A DNA stretch of 64,000 nucleotides from Gemmobacter aquaticus (GTDB taxonomy: Bacteria > Pseudomonadota > Alphaproteobacteria > Rhodobacterales > Rhodobacteraceae), in the NCBI RefSeq assembly GCF_007859075.1, contig NZ_VOAK01000024.1, positions 1 to 64,000 of the forward strand, given 5' to 3'. The notes under the pieces are model-generated. The model saw only the letters and a list, made by a program, of their open reading frames with translations, did not search any database and was not told the DNA's origin. Every line of letters starts with the position of its first letter. Positions within the stretch are counted from its first letter, which is position 1. This document shows, one piece after another, positions 17,182-26,305 of this stretch. The translations under genes and the position numbers were made by a program.

Positions 17182-18825
17182 ATGGATCGACCAGCCACCT
17201 CGTCACAGGACTCTGGCGCGCGGAACGGGCGCAAGATCCTGTTCTCGGCCATGAAGAACGAAGCCCCCTTTCTTGTGGAGTGGATCGCTTATCACAAGGC
17301 CATCGGCTTTGACGAAATCGTCATCTGCTCCAACCCGTCAAATGACGGAACCGAAGAGATTCTGGCGACCTTGGCCGAACAAGGGGAAATCCGGCATCTG
17401 CGCCGACGCCCTGCCCCCAACCAGTCCCCGCAGGGCGAGGCATCAAGGGCCTTCACGCAAGAGGTCGGCTATCGTGCGGGGGACTGGTATCTGTGGCTTG
17501 ACGCAGATGAGTTCCTGAATGTCCATTGCGGGGATCGGACGGTTGACGCCCTGATTGCAGCGGCGGGTGGAAGATCCTGCATCTTCGTCAATTGGCGCAT
17601 CTTTGGAACAAGCGGGAACGACGACTTTCCGGGTCGGTTTGTAAGCCCCGATTTCACCGGGGCCGCCCCGCGCGAGTTCCGGCAGCATAAGCACATCAAA
17701 TCGTTGTTCCGCTTGACCGAAGGGGTCGCGGGCTTTGCCGTGGAGGGAATCCATCGCCCCCTGCTCAAACCCGGCAACGCGATCGGTCTTTCGGATATTC
17801 TGACCGGCAAGGGCAAGAGCGCGCGCGCACCGGGGCAGGAACATCAGCGCTGGCTGGGCGGAGCGGACTCGGGCCGCTTTCATTCGACCTCACGCCATGA
17901 AACCGGATGGGCGCTTGCACAGATCAACCACTATCTGGTGCGCACCCGCACGAGCTTTGCACTCAAGCAGGCCCGCGGGCGTGGATGGGTTCCGGGCGCT
18001 GTGGGCAAGGTCATCCCGCGCCACACCGACGACTTCTTCGCGCTGAACGACCGCAACGACGAAGAAGATCGCTCCATCCTCCACTGGCAGGATGCGGTGA
18101 CCGAGGAGATGGCGCGCCTTCACGGCCTGCCCGGTGTCGCCGCGGCCGTCGAACATGCCGGGCGGCTGATGCAGCAGATCATGTCAGGGCTCGCGGTCGC
18201 ACGCGCCCCTGAGCCTGCGGCGAGTATCGTGACCGAGGATGAACCGACGGGCGATCCGGCACCAAGGCTTACCTTTCCGCCAGCCGAGGCCCGGTTCATC
18301 CGAGCGGTCTATCCGCAGGCAAAGTTCATCCTCGAATACGGCAGCGGCGGCTCCACAATGCTTGCGGCAAGCCTGGGGACCCGCGTGATCAGCGTCGAAA
18401 GCGACAAGGCCTGGAGCGAGCGTCTCGCTGGCCATCTGGCGCCTTTCGCCGACAGGGCAAAGCTGCATTACGTCGACATCGGTCCGACAGGTGCCTGGGG
18501 CAAACCCAACACGATCGACCGTTTCGCCCAGTATCATCGCTACGCGCTATCAGTCTGGGACCGCCCGGATTTTGAGGAGCCCGATCTTGTACTGATCGAC
18601 GGCCGGTTCCGCGCCTCTTGCCTTGTCGCAGTGCTGTTGCGTGCCCGTCGTCCGACCACCGTGCTGTTCGACGACTATGCCGAACGGCCCTATTATCACG
18701 CGGTCGAACGGCTTGCCCGGAAAGAGGAATTGATCGGCCGGATGGCGCGTTTCACCGTGACCCCGGGATCCATCCCGCCAGACATGCTTACCCAGGCGAT
18801 CGGCTGGTTCGCCGACATGCGCTGA
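17182..18825 (+). CDS. Glycosyltransferase family 2-like protein with C-terminal methyltransferase-like domain
   Basis: A two-domain protein of 547 residues. Residues about 18-330 resemble the GT2_4/GT92-like group: SAMKNEAPFLVEWIAYHKAIGFDEIVI at the start and the metal-binding LWLDADEF (D107-E110). Residues about 362-547 form a Rossmann-like SAM-methyltransferase-type domain with EYGSGGST (385-392) as the glycine loop and DLVLIDGRFRASC. A linker rich in Ala, Glu and Pro (about 340-362) separates them. It is probably cytoplasmic and modifies a surface polysaccharide, but the acceptor is unknown. It is single, with no neighbouring sugar genes; the start has no good ribosome site, and the methionine at residue 24 is a possible alternative. 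Confidence 0.72.
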   Translation: MDRPATSSQDSGARNGRKILFSAMKNEAPFLVEWIAYHKAIGFDEIVICSNPSNDGTEEILATLAEQGEIRHLRRRPAPNQSPQGEASRAFTQEVGYRAGDWYLWLDADEFLNVHCGDRTVDALIAAAGGRSCIFVNWRIFGTSGNDDFPGRFVSPDFTGAAPREFRQHKHIKSLFRLTEGVAGFAVEGIHRPLLKPGNAIGLSDILTGKGKSARAPGQEHQRWLGGADSGRFHSTSRHETGWALAQINHYLVRTRTSFALKQARGRGWVPGAVGKVIPRHTDDFFALNDRNDEEDRSILHWQDAVTEEMARLHGLPGVAAAVEHAGRLMQQIMSGLAVARAPEPAASIVTEDEPTGDPAPRLTFPPAEARFIRAVYPQAKFILEYGSGGSTMLAASLGTRVISVESDKAWSERLAGHLAPFADRAKLHYVDIGPTGAWGKPNTIDRFAQYHRYALSVWDRPDFEEPDLVLIDGRFRASCLVAVLLRARRPTTVLFDDYAERPYYHAVERLARKEELIGRMARFTVTPGSIPPDMLTQAIGWFADMR

Positions 18826-18843
18826 CCCCCTCTCATTTCTCTC

Positions 18844-20079
18844 TCAATGCCCGCCCTGCAGGACGAGCGTTTTGACGGGCATGATGATGGCCTGCATGCG
18901 CAGGATGAGGGCGTGGACGAATCCGACGGTGTCGACGACGTGCAGGCCGATCCGTTGGAAGGTTCCGAGGTTGGGATCTTCGAGCTTTGCGTGATTGCTG
19001 GTGTAGAGGTTTGCGATGCAGTTTGCGCCGGGGCGCAGGCTGTCAAATCCACCAGCGTAGAGCGGCTCGATATAGACCGTCAGGGTGCCGTTGGGGGGAA
19101 CCTGCGCGGCATCGACCAGTTGATCTGTCGGTCGCATTTGCCCGGAGGCGATGACCGACTGCACCTCGGTCACCACGCCGGGCAGCACGGTAAAGATGAC
19201 CGAGGGGCAGATCACCTCGGCCACCATGCCGGGGCGGATCACCTGGCTTTCGGTCTGGCCGAACCCGGCCTGCAGGGCCACGCGACCGGCCTTTTCCGGG
19301 ATCAGGATGCCTGCGGGCCGCATGAACGGGTTCACGATGTCGCCCGGACGCAGCGCGAACTGTTCCAGCTGGCCATCGACCGAGGCGCTGATCGTGGTCT
19401 TGGAAAGCGCGATTTCGGCCTCTCTCAGTTGCGCCTCGGCGCTGGCCTTCTGTGCCGGCAACTGCACACGGATCGAGGCATTCACACTGTCGACGTTGGC
19501 GCGCGCTGCATCGACAGCGCCCTGCCGGGTGTCGACCGTGATCTGCAGCTTTTCCACATCACGGTCGGCAATGGCATCCGGGTTGCGGCGCTTGAGTTCC
19601 GCACGCGTTTCATATTCCTCGATCGCCTGCTCAAGCGCACCCTGTGCCTGCGCCAGATTACCCTCGGCCGCATCGAGCGTGGCCTCGGCCGCCTGGATCG
19701 AGGCCTCCACCTCTGCCACGCGGCGGCGTGCGGTTTCCACCGCCGCCTCCTGGGCCGAGGAATCCAGCCGGAAGATCGGCTGACCCGCCTTCACCTTGTC
19801 GCGCACGCCGACATAGACCTCGGCCACGCGGCCCGATGCCTCAGGCAAGATCGGAACGGTACGGAAAAACGAGGTGACCGCCGTCGAGGCCGGATGAAAA
19901 AAGAAAACCAGCGTAATCAACGAGATAGTCAGGATCACGCAGCCTACGATGCCGTAGCGCAGCTCATACCAGACGGTAAAGAAGGTGATCTCGCGCCCGA
20001 ACCTGCGCCCCTGGGCATAGCGGCGATACAGGAAATCCGGCAGGATGGTGAAGGCCGAACACAGCAGAAGCTCAAGCAT
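18844..20079 (-). CDS. HlyD-family membrane fusion protein
   Basis: A periplasmic adaptor of 411 residues. A membrane segment near 50-70 (VGCVILTISLITLVFFF) is followed by the lipoyl-like half FRTVPILPEASGRVAEVYV, a long coiled coil of about 110 residues rich in Ala and Glu, and the second half SASVDGQLEQFALRPGDIV. Such proteins link an inner-membrane pump to an outer channel or act with a small inner-membrane partner. The N-terminal portion MLELLLCSAFTILPDFLYRRYAQGRR is conserved in Rhodobacterales relatives as I recall. The start overlaps the upstream small membrane gene by 8 bp. No pump gene is adjacent. Confidence 0.85.
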   Translation of the reverse strand: MLELLLCSAFTILPDFLYRRYAQGRRFGREITFFTVWYELRYGIVGCVILTISLITLVFFFHPASTAVTSFFRTVPILPEASGRVAEVYVGVRDKVKAGQPIFRLDSSAQEAAVETARRRVAEVEASIQAAEATLDAAEGNLAQAQGALEQAIEEYETRAELKRRNPDAIADRDVEKLQITVDTRQGAVDAARANVDSVNASIRVQLPAQKASAEAQLREAEIALSKTTISASVDGQLEQFALRPGDIVNPFMRPAGILIPEKAGRVALQAGFGQTESQVIRPGMVAEVICPSVIFTVLPGVVTEVQSVIASGQMRPTDQLVDAAQVPPNGTLTVYIEPLYAGGFDSLRPGANCIANLYTSNHAKLEDPNLGTFQRIGLHVVDTVGFVHALILRMQAIIMPVKTLVLQGGH

Positions 20080-20527
20080 GGCGCGCCTCTTCGGTCTGGG
20101 CGGCACTGGTTTGCTCGGTACCGTCATCGTCAGGCGGCGTATCGGGATCATCCGATTTCGGCCCCACCATCTTTTCAGCGCCCGCCATCTTTTCAAGCGA
20201 GTCGGCAATCGACTTCAGCGGCGTGCCGAAGTCCGGCAGGTCAATCATCGCCAGAAGCAGCGCCGCGATCCAGAAGATGTGCTGATGGGTGAAGAGCGCG
20301 ATAAGTGCCAGCACCGCCACAATGTCCATCTGCAGCTTGCGCGTATGGCCCGCCATATGCTCGGGCAGCGCGTGGAGCTTCAGATAGAGAATGCCCACCG
20401 TGAAGACCATGCCCACGACAAGAAAGGCCGTAAAGGTCATCAGCCCGTCTGATCCGTCCGCCCCCGGAATGAAGAACGGCAGGTGATCCGTCAGCTTCGG
20501 ATTCACCCCTGCAGCAATATCGGTCAT
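20072..20527 (-). CDS. Small inner-membrane protein, partner of the HlyD-like protein
   Basis: A 151-residue protein with two strong membrane segments (LMTFTAFLVVGMVFTVGILYL and IVAVLALIALFTHQHIFWIAALLLAMI) and an acidic C-terminal tail (DDPDTPPDDDGTEQ). GGGGAAAAG precedes the ATG. Its gene overlaps the membrane-fusion gene by 8 bp, so the two products are made together and likely form one complex. The arrangement resembles the small-protein plus HlyD pairs seen next to efflux or cell-envelope genes. I cannot assign a family name or substrate. Confidence 0.65.
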   Translation of the reverse strand: MTDIAAGVNPKLTDHLPFFIPGADGSDGLMTFTAFLVVGMVFTVGILYLKLHALPEHMAGHTRKLQMDIVAVLALIALFTHQHIFWIAALLLAMIDLPDFGTPLKSIADSLEKMAGAEKMVGPKSDDPDTPPDDDGTEQTSAAQTEEARHA

Positions 20528-20770
20528 CTTTTCCCCATGCCCGCAAGTCTTCTTAATCTCCACTCACCCTAGGGGCGGAGCCAACAACAGGCAACGGTGT
20601 CTCGGTGACTCACAGACAACAAAAGCCAACCAGGACCTGAAGGGACGTCGAAGCAGCGTAGTGTGCAGCGCAGGCGTCGCGCTCGCGACGGCCCGAGCGC
20701 ATTGCCCCAGCGAACGACCGCGACACCAAAGGCGACGCCATCGAACTGTCATGAAAGTTTCACTGGATCA

Positions 20771-20804
20771 TTCCATTTAATTCCTTCATTCAGGAAATAT
20801 GGAA
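20771..20804. promoter_or_regulatory. Nested inverted repeats over the ars start, candidate ArsR operator
   Basis: Outer arms TTCCAT (20771-20776) and ATGGAA (20799-20804) enclose inner arms TTCCT (20781-20785) and AGGAA (20792-20796). The centres coincide within about one base, and the outer right arm overlaps the start codon of the fused arsR gene. This position is typical for autorepression by ArsR-type proteins. Binding is inferred. Confidence 0.5.
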
Positions 20805-21644
20805 ATAAACCGCGCAACCCACGCCTTTGCCACGCTCGGCCATCCCGGCCGGTTGGCCGTATTTCGCCTGCTGATGCGCTTTGCACCACAGGGCGTACGC
20901 CCGACCGAGATCGCCGAGGCGCTTGGGCTGAAGGCCAATACCCTGTCCCACCACCTTGCCGACCTCACATCCTCGGGACTGGTCGAGGTCGAACGGCAGG
21001 GCCGCTCGCTCTTCTACGCCGTCAATCTGGAGATGGCCGAGCAGCTGATCGGCTATCTCGCCCTGAACGTCGGGCGCGCGCGGCCTGACCTGATTGCCCC
21101 TCTGTTGATCCCGGACAAGGACACCGACATGCCTGCCACCGATTTCAATGTGCTCTTCATCTGTTCGGGCAACTCCGCCCGGTCGATCTTTGCCGAAGCG
21201 CTTCTGCGCGATCTGGGGCGCGGCAAGTTCCGCGCCTTTTCTGCCGGGACGCGCCCGAACACCGAGTTGAACCCCTTTGCGCTGGAGATCCTGCAGCGCA
21301 ATGGCCATGACATCGCGGGTCTGCGTTCAAAGCACATCTCTGAATTCCAGCAACCCGGCTCGGCCAGCATGGATTTTGTCTTCACCGTCTGCGACACCGC
21401 AGCGGCCGAGGAATGCCCACCCTGGCCGGGCCAGCCGATCACCGGCCATTGGGGCCTGCCCGACCCGGTGAAGGCCACGGGGACGGATGCGGAAAAGGCG
21501 CTCGTCTTTGCCCAGACCTATGCCGCGCTGCGCCGCAGGATTGCGGCATTTGTCGAACTTCCCTTCGACAGCCTGTCCCGGATGGCCCTGCAGACCCGCG
21601 TCGATGCAATTGGCCTTGATGCCCTGACCGCCGAGAAAGGCTGA
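20799..21644 (+). CDS. ArsR-type regulator fused to low-molecular-weight phosphatase-type arsenate reductase
   Basis: A 281-residue fusion. Residues 1-85 are a winged helix-turn-helix of the ArsR family ([17 protein letters not shown], then [32 protein letters not shown]). Residues about 115-260 are a low-molecular-weight tyrosine-phosphatase fold of the arsenate reductase type: [17 protein letters not shown] with the C-x5-R loop at Cys122-Arg128, and the later [15 protein letters not shown]. The DNA-binding half has no cysteine at all, so the usual ArsR arsenite sites (ELCVCDL or the C-terminal Cys cluster) are missing. It heads the operon with gapdh and arsJ and probably controls it. The start at 20799 has AGGA five bases upstream. 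Confidence 0.88.
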   Translation: MEINRATHAFATLGHPGRLAVFRLLMRFAPQGVRPTEIAEALGLKANTLSHHLADLTSSGLVEVERQGRSLFYAVNLEMAEQLIGYLALNVGRARPDLIAPLLIPDKDTDMPATDFNVLFICSGNSARSIFAEALLRDLGRGKFRAFSAGTRPNTELNPFALEILQRNGHDIAGLRSKHISEFQQPGSASMDFVFTVCDTAAAEECPPWPGQPITGHWGLPDPVKATGTDAEKALVFAQTYAALRRRIAAFVELPFDSLSRMALQTRVDAIGLDALTAEKG

Positions 21645-21649
21645 ACCTG

Positions 21650-22657
21650 ATGACCCGCATTGCCCTGAACGGCCTTGGCCGCATCGGAAAGCTTGCCTTG
21701 CGCGACCTGATCGACACCGGCGCAGGTGGCGAGATCGTCTTGCTGAACGACCCCGTCGGCGATGCCGAGCAGCATGCCCTGCTGATGGAGTTCGACTCGG
21801 TCCACGGACGCTGGCGGACACCAGTCGATCACACAGCGGATGCGCTGGTGCTGAACGGCCAGACCATCCGCCTGACGCATGAAAAGTCGATCGAGGCTCT
21901 GCCGCTCGCTGAACTGGGTGTCGATCTGGTGATCGACTGCACCGGCGTGTTCAAGACCGCCGCCAAGGTGGCGCCCTATTACACTGCGGGGGTGAAGAAG
22001 GTCGTGGTCAGCGCGCCGGTCAAGGACGGTGGCGCGCTGAACCTCGTCTATGGGGTGAACCATCACCTCTACGATGGCACGCAGACCCTGATCACAGCCG
22101 CGTCCTGCACGACGAACTGTCTCGCCCCGGTGGTCAAGGTCATCCATGAATCGTTGGGCATTCGCCACGGATCGATCACCACGATCCATGATGTGACCAA
22201 TACGCAAACCATCGTGGATCGCCCGGCCAAGGATATGCGCCGTGCGCGGTCCGCCCTGATGAACCTGATCCCGACGACAACCGGGTCCGCGACCGCCATC
22301 ACGCTTATCTATCCCGAGCTCAAGGGCCGCCTGAACGGTCATGCCGTGCGGGTGCCACTCCTCAACGCCTCGCTGACCGATTGCGTGTTCGAGGTCGAGC
22401 GGTCGACCACGGCCGAAGAGGTGAACGCCCTCTTTGCCGCGGCGGCTGCGGGGCCGCTGAACGGCATTCTGGGCTATGAGACGCGGGCGCTGGTGTCTTC
22501 GGACTTCACCAACGATCCCCGCTCGTCGATTGTGGATGCGCAATCGACCATGGTGATCAACGGCACCCAGGTGAAGATCTACGCCTGGTATGACAACGAA
22601 TGGGGCTATGCCTGCCGGCTGGCGGACATCGCGCGGATGGTTGCGGTGTCGATGTGA
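21650..22657 (+). CDS. Glyceraldehyde-3-phosphate dehydrogenase, arsenate-operon type
   Basis: A 335-residue type I GAPDH. The NAD fold starts [15 protein letters not shown], and the catalytic cysteine is Cys153 in [25 protein letters not shown] near the end is the standard GAPDH closing block. In ars operons this enzyme uses arsenate in place of phosphate, making 1-arseno-3-phosphoglycerate, which ArsJ then exports. Immediate neighbours here are the ArsR-ArsC fusion 5 bp upstream and arsJ overlapping by 4 bp. It is thus likely a dedicated resistance copy, not the glycolytic one, which should lie elsewhere. Confidence 0.93.
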   Translation: MTRIALNGLGRIGKLALRDLIDTGAGGEIVLLNDPVGDAEQHALLMEFDSVHGRWRTPVDHTADALVLNGQTIRLTHEKSIEALPLAELGVDLVIDCTGVFKTAAKVAPYYTAGVKKVVVSAPVKDGGALNLVYGVNHHLYDGTQTLITAASCTTNCLAPVVKVIHESLGIRHGSITTIHDVTNTQTIVDRPAKDMRRARSALMNLIPTTTGSATAITLIYPELKGRLNGHAVRVPLLNASLTDCVFEVERSTTAEEVNALFAAAAAGPLNGILGYETRALVSSDFTNDPRSSIVDAQSTMVINGTQVKIYAWYDNEWGYACRLADIARMVAVSM

Positions 22658-23913
22658 GCGAGACCGTCCCCGAGGCCAATCCGCTGCGTGCCTATGCCGC
22701 CGTGACCGCCGCCTATTGGGCTTTCATGCTGTCTGATGGCGCACTGCGGATGCTGGTGCTTTTGCACTTCAATTCGCTGGGCTTCACGCCGGTGCAACTG
22801 GCGTGGCTGTTCCTGCTTTATGAGATCGCCGGAATCGTGACCAACCTCGCCGCCGGATGGCTGGCCGCGCGCTTTGGATTGGCCGCGACGCTTTACGGCG
22901 GACTTGCGCTGCAGATCGGCGCTCTGCTGGCACTGGCACAGCTTGATCCCGGCTGGGGTGTTGCCGCCTCTGTCGCTTTTGTCATGGCTGTGCAGGGCGT
23001 CTCGGGGGTAGCCAAGGATCTGGCCAAGATGTCATCGAAATCAGCCGTCAAGCTGCTCGCCCCGCGCGAGGATGGGGGGCTCTTCCGCTGGGTCGCGGTG
23101 CTGACCGGGTCAAAGAACGCGGTCAAGGGTCTTGGCTTCTTTCTGGGCGCGGCGCTGCTCGGCCTTGCCGGATTTGATGCCGCCGTCTGGGGAATGGCCG
23201 CCGTGCTGTCGGTCATCCTGATGGCGGTCGTGCTGTTTCTGCCCGCGGGCCTGCCGGGGCGGATGAAATCGGACGAAGCATGGGGCGGCTGGCGGTCGAA
23301 GGACAGGCGCGTGAACCGGCTGTCGCTGGCCCGGATGTTCTTGTTCGGTGCGCGCGATGTCTGGTTCGTGGTGGGCGTGCCGGTCTATTTCCAATCGGTC
23401 CTGTCTGACGGCACTGCCGAGGGGCGTCGCGAGGCCTTCTTCCTGATCGGCGGTTTCCTCGCGCTCTGGATCATCGCCTATGGGGCGGTTCAGGCCTTCG
23501 CGCCGCGCATTCTGGGCGGGAAGGGCCAGCCCGAGGCAGAAACTACGCGCCGGGCTATCACCTGGTCGGGGCTGCTGGTCCCGATCCCCTTCCTGCTGGC
23601 GGCGGCAGCCTGGGTTGCGGGCGGACCATCGGGCTGGCTGACCGCAACCCTGATCCTGGGGCTTCTCGCCTTCGGCTTTGTCTTCGCCGTCAACTCCTCC
23701 GTCCATTCCTACCTGATCCTTGCATACGGATCAGCCGAGCGGATTACCCGCGACGTAGGCTTTTACTACATGGCCAATGCGGCCGGGCGGCTGATCGGAA
23801 CGCTTCTCTCCGGTCTCAGCTACCAACTGGGCGGGCTGCCGCTTTGCCTTGCCACGGCCGGGATCATGGCCTTGGCAAGCTGGCTTGCCGCGCGTCGCCT
23901 TGCGACCGCCTGA
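22654..23913 (+). CDS. arsJ: Organoarsenical efflux MFS transporter ArsJ
   Basis: An MFS permease of 419 residues with about 11-12 membrane segments. ArsJ-typical stretches are [56 protein letters not shown] and [16 protein letters not shown]. It exports 1-arseno-3-phosphoglycerate, which breaks down to arsenate outside the cell. The GTG start overlaps the GAPDH stop as GTGA. The gene pair GAPDH-ArsJ is the established arsenate exit route; no ArsB or Acr3 arsenite pump is present in the window. Confidence 0.93.
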   Translation: MSETVPEANPLRAYAAVTAAYWAFMLSDGALRMLVLLHFNSLGFTPVQLAWLFLLYEIAGIVTNLAAGWLAARFGLAATLYGGLALQIGALLALAQLDPGWGVAASVAFVMAVQGVSGVAKDLAKMSSKSAVKLLAPREDGGLFRWVAVLTGSKNAVKGLGFFLGAALLGLAGFDAAVWGMAAVLSVILMAVVLFLPAGLPGRMKSDEAWGGWRSKDRRVNRLSLARMFLFGARDVWFVVGVPVYFQSVLSDGTAEGRREAFFLIGGFLALWIIAYGAVQAFAPRILGGKGQPEAETTRRAITWSGLLVPIPFLLAAAAWVAGGPSGWLTATLILGLLAFGFVFAVNSSVHSYLILAYGSAERITRDVGFYYMANAAGRLIGTLLSGLSYQLGGLPLCLATAGIMALASWLAARRLATA

Positions 23914-24044
23914 ACCGCGAAATCGCGGGCCGGGCGATCACGATTGGTATCGGTGCTTCACGGAATCTTGACTGGAAATCCGGAAAGGTCGCGGCTTAGC
24001 GCGCCGCGGCAACCTGACAAGCCCCCGACGCGGAAATTTGAGGG

Positions 24045-24070
24045 TGATCCGAAGTGCGTTCCCAAAGCTA
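24045..24070 (+). promoter_or_regulatory. Candidate sigma-E (RpoE-ChrR type) promoter
   Basis: TGATCC at 24045-24050 is followed after 18 bp by TA at 24069-24070, about 42 bp before the fasciclin ATG. Rhodobacter sphaeroides sigma-E promoters have this TGATCC plus TA spacing, and a fasciclin-domain gene is a reported member of that regulon. Assignment here is by pattern only. Confidence 0.5.
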
Positions 24071-24111
24071 TCCCATTCGCCAAACACGGCATCACTGAAT
24101 GGGAGAGAACA

Positions 24112-24591
24112 ATGATCCGCAGAACATTCCTTGCGTTTGCCGCTGCTACCACCTTCCTCTCGGCACCGGCCTTTGCAGCTGACAAGGACATTGTCGATAC
24201 CGCTGTCGGCGCGGGGAACTTCACCACGCTCGTCGCAGCCGTGCAGGCCGCAGACCTTGTCGAGACGCTGAAGGGCGAAGGGCCGTTCACCGTCTTTGCC
24301 CCGACTGACGCTGCCTTTGCCGCCTTGCCGGCTGGCACCGTCGAAGACCTGCTCAAGCCCGAAAACAAGGACAAGCTCGTCTCGATCCTGACCTATCATG
24401 TGGTTCCCGGCAAGGTCATGTCGGGCGACCTGACCGAAGGCATGAAGGCCAAGACCGTTCAGGGTGGCGAGGTGACGATCACGCTTGACGGCGGCGCCAA
24501 GGTCAACGGCGCAGCCGTCTCGACCGCCGACATCGAGACGACCAACGGCGTCATCCACGTTATCGACGCAGTGATCCTGCCCCCGATGTGA
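24112..24591 (+). CDS. Exported fasciclin-domain protein
   Basis: A 159-residue protein with a signal peptide ([22 protein letters not shown], cut before ADKDIVD). One fasciclin domain fills the rest: [23 protein letters not shown] (the FAS1 H1-box region), [18 protein letters not shown] and [14 protein letters not shown] at the end. FAS1 proteins act in surface adhesion and, in photosynthetic or marine bacteria, in stress responses; the exact role is unknown. GGGAGAG precedes the ATG. A hairpin terminator follows, so it is probably a single-gene unit. Confidence 0.92.
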   Translation: MIRRTFLAFAAATTFLSAPAFAADKDIVDTAVGAGNFTTLVAAVQAADLVETLKGEGPFTVFAPTDAAFAALPAGTVEDLLKPENKDKLVSILTYHVVPGKVMSGDLTEGMKAKTVQGGEVTITLDGGAKVNGAAVSTADIETTNGVIHVIDAVILPPM

Positions 24592-24596
24592 CGATC

Positions 24597-24623
24597 AACC
24601 GGCAGGCTTCACGCCTGCCGGTT
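24597..24623 (+). terminator. Hairpin terminator of the fasciclin gene
   Basis: Arms AACCGGCAGGC and GCCTGCCGGTT are perfect 11-mers around a 5-base loop, 5 bp after the stop and followed by CCCTTTCC. The T-run is weak, but position and stability fit an intrinsic terminator. Confidence 0.75.
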
Positions 24624-24740
24624 CCCTTTCCGGGGCCGCAAGCACGCGACCCTTGCATTCCACCAACATCAACCATCATGGAGCCGGTCGCAGCCTGAAG
24701 GCTGGCGACGCCGGCTACCCCATTGCCAGGGAGACTTGCC

Positions 24741-26264
24741 ATGCCCAGCATTGCCGCGATCGCCAGTGGCGACGACCGGTTCTCGATCCTCGTTCAGGCG
24801 CTGAGCTATGTGGATACGGCGATACCAGGGTCCAATCTGATTGCGACGCTCTCGTCCCATTCTGCCGAACTGACTGTCTTTGCCCCGACGGATGCAGCCT
24901 TTGGCCAACTTGCCGTCGACCTTGGCTTCCACGGCAATCCATCTGACGAGGATGCCGTCGTGTCCTTCCTGACAACGGCGGTGCCTGCCGAAACGCTGAA
25001 GACGGTGATCCTGTATCATGTCAGCGCCGGGGCGCTGACGGCGAACGAAGTGGCTGCGCTGGAAAGCATCCCGACGCTCGCTGGCGTCAACATCGGGACG
25101 GATTTGCCCACGCTTGTCGATGCCGAGCCCGACCTGATCGATCCCTCGTTGGTTCAGACCGACATCATCGCGACGAACGGCGTGATCCATGCGATTGACC
25201 GCGTCCTTCTGCCGATCGACCTGCCCGGAAATGACGCCCCCACGATCACGGACATCGTTGCGGCGAGCGGCGAGTTTGACAGCAATGGTCGCGACTTTGA
25301 CCTGCTCTTGCAGGCGGTGACGGCGGCCGGGCTGGCTGGAGCGCTTGACGATCCTGAGGCGGACCTCACTGTCTTTGCCCCGAACGATGCCGCCTTCATC
25401 AAGCTTGCAAAGACCCTTGGGTTTGAGGGCAGCGGCGAGGGTGACGCCTTTGCCTACATCGTCGATGCGCTCACCTTGCTGTCGGGAGGTGGCGATCCGA
25501 TCCCGCTGCTGCAATCGATCCTGACCTATCATGTCGCGCCCGAGTCGCTTCAGGCATCGCAGGTTCTTGCATCCGACAGCATCGAAACGCTGCTTGGGCC
25601 TGCTCTCGGTGTGAACGGAACCCGTCTGGTCGATGCCGAACCTGACCTTGCAAACCCGGGGATCATTGCGACCGACATTCAGGCCGCGAATGGTATCGTC
25701 CATGTGATCAACGGTGTCCTGCTGCCCACTGACCTGCCGACCTTCGGCGGTGCAGACGGGGCTGAACTGGTGATTGCATCCGATGAGGCGAACGTGCTGT
25801 TCACCGGCAAGGGGCGGGATCTGATTGCCGCAAATGGCGGGGATGACGTCGTCGGCGCGGGCGCGGGCAGCGATCTTGTGCTGGGTGAGGCGGGCTCGGA
25901 CAAGCTTTTTGGCGGACTGGGCGCTGACCGGCTTGACGGGGGCGCGTCACGGGACTTCGTGTTCGGTGGCAAGGGCGCCGATGTGCTGATCGGTGGCGCC
26001 GGGGGTGATTTCCTGACGGGCGGCGACGGGCGTGACCGCTTTGTCTTTGCAACCGGCGACGGCCGCGACCTGATCTCGGATTTCGAGGTGGGCGAGGATC
26101 GCATCGACCTGTCGGGCACGACCTACGATAGCTTTGATGACATCTCGGGTCGCATCTCGGGCTCCATCGGCTTCACCGTGATCTCGCTGGGCAACGGGGA
26201 CAGCATTGCCCTGGCCGGCGTGCGTCCGCGCGACCTCGGGGCTGACGACTTCCTCTTTGCCTGA
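24741..26264 (+). CDS. Secreted protein with two fasciclin domains and RTX repeats
   Basis: A 507-residue protein with two FAS1 domains (about 15-160 and 165-335) followed by RTX nonapeptide repeats. FAS1 boxes are [44 protein letters not shown] and again DLTVFAPNDAAFIKL, ILTYHVAPESLQA and NGIVHVINGVLLP. The repeats (GGDDVVGAG, GSDLVLGEA, GSDKLFGGL, GADRLDGGA, GADVLIGGA) bind calcium. It ends DLGADDFLFA, a C-terminus typical of type I secretion cargo. There is no N-terminal signal peptide, consistent with that route, and no type I exporter genes are nearby. AGGGAG precedes the ATG. Confidence 0.88.
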   Translation: MPSIAAIASGDDRFSILVQALSYVDTAIPGSNLIATLSSHSAELTVFAPTDAAFGQLAVDLGFHGNPSDEDAVVSFLTTAVPAETLKTVILYHVSAGALTANEVAALESIPTLAGVNIGTDLPTLVDAEPDLIDPSLVQTDIIATNGVIHAIDRVLLPIDLPGNDAPTITDIVAASGEFDSNGRDFDLLLQAVTAAGLAGALDDPEADLTVFAPNDAAFIKLAKTLGFEGSGEGDAFAYIVDALTLLSGGGDPIPLLQSILTYHVAPESLQASQVLASDSIETLLGPALGVNGTRLVDAEPDLANPGIIATDIQAANGIVHVINGVLLPTDLPTFGGADGAELVIASDEANVLFTGKGRDLIAANGGDDVVGAGAGSDLVLGEAGSDKLFGGLGADRLDGGASRDFVFGGKGADVLIGGAGGDFLTGGDGRDRFVFATGDGRDLISDFEVGEDRIDLSGTTYDSFDDISGRISGSIGFTVISLGNGDSIALAGVRPRDLGADDFLFA

Positions 26265-26275
26265 TTGCAGAGCAC

Positions 26276-26305
26276 GGGCCGCGGCAGACACCCTCGCCGC
26301 GGCCC
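26276..26305 (+). terminator. Strong hairpin after the fasciclin-RTX gene
   Basis: Perfect 10-base arms GGGCCGCGGC and GCCGCGGCCC with a 10-base loop, 11 bp after the stop. It lacks a T-run, so it is a likely but unproven terminator. Confidence 0.55.

Noticed and set aside
18847-20292. Plus-strand open frame opposite the HlyD-like gene
   Set aside because: Composition is atypical and the minus strand shows a complete membrane fusion protein.
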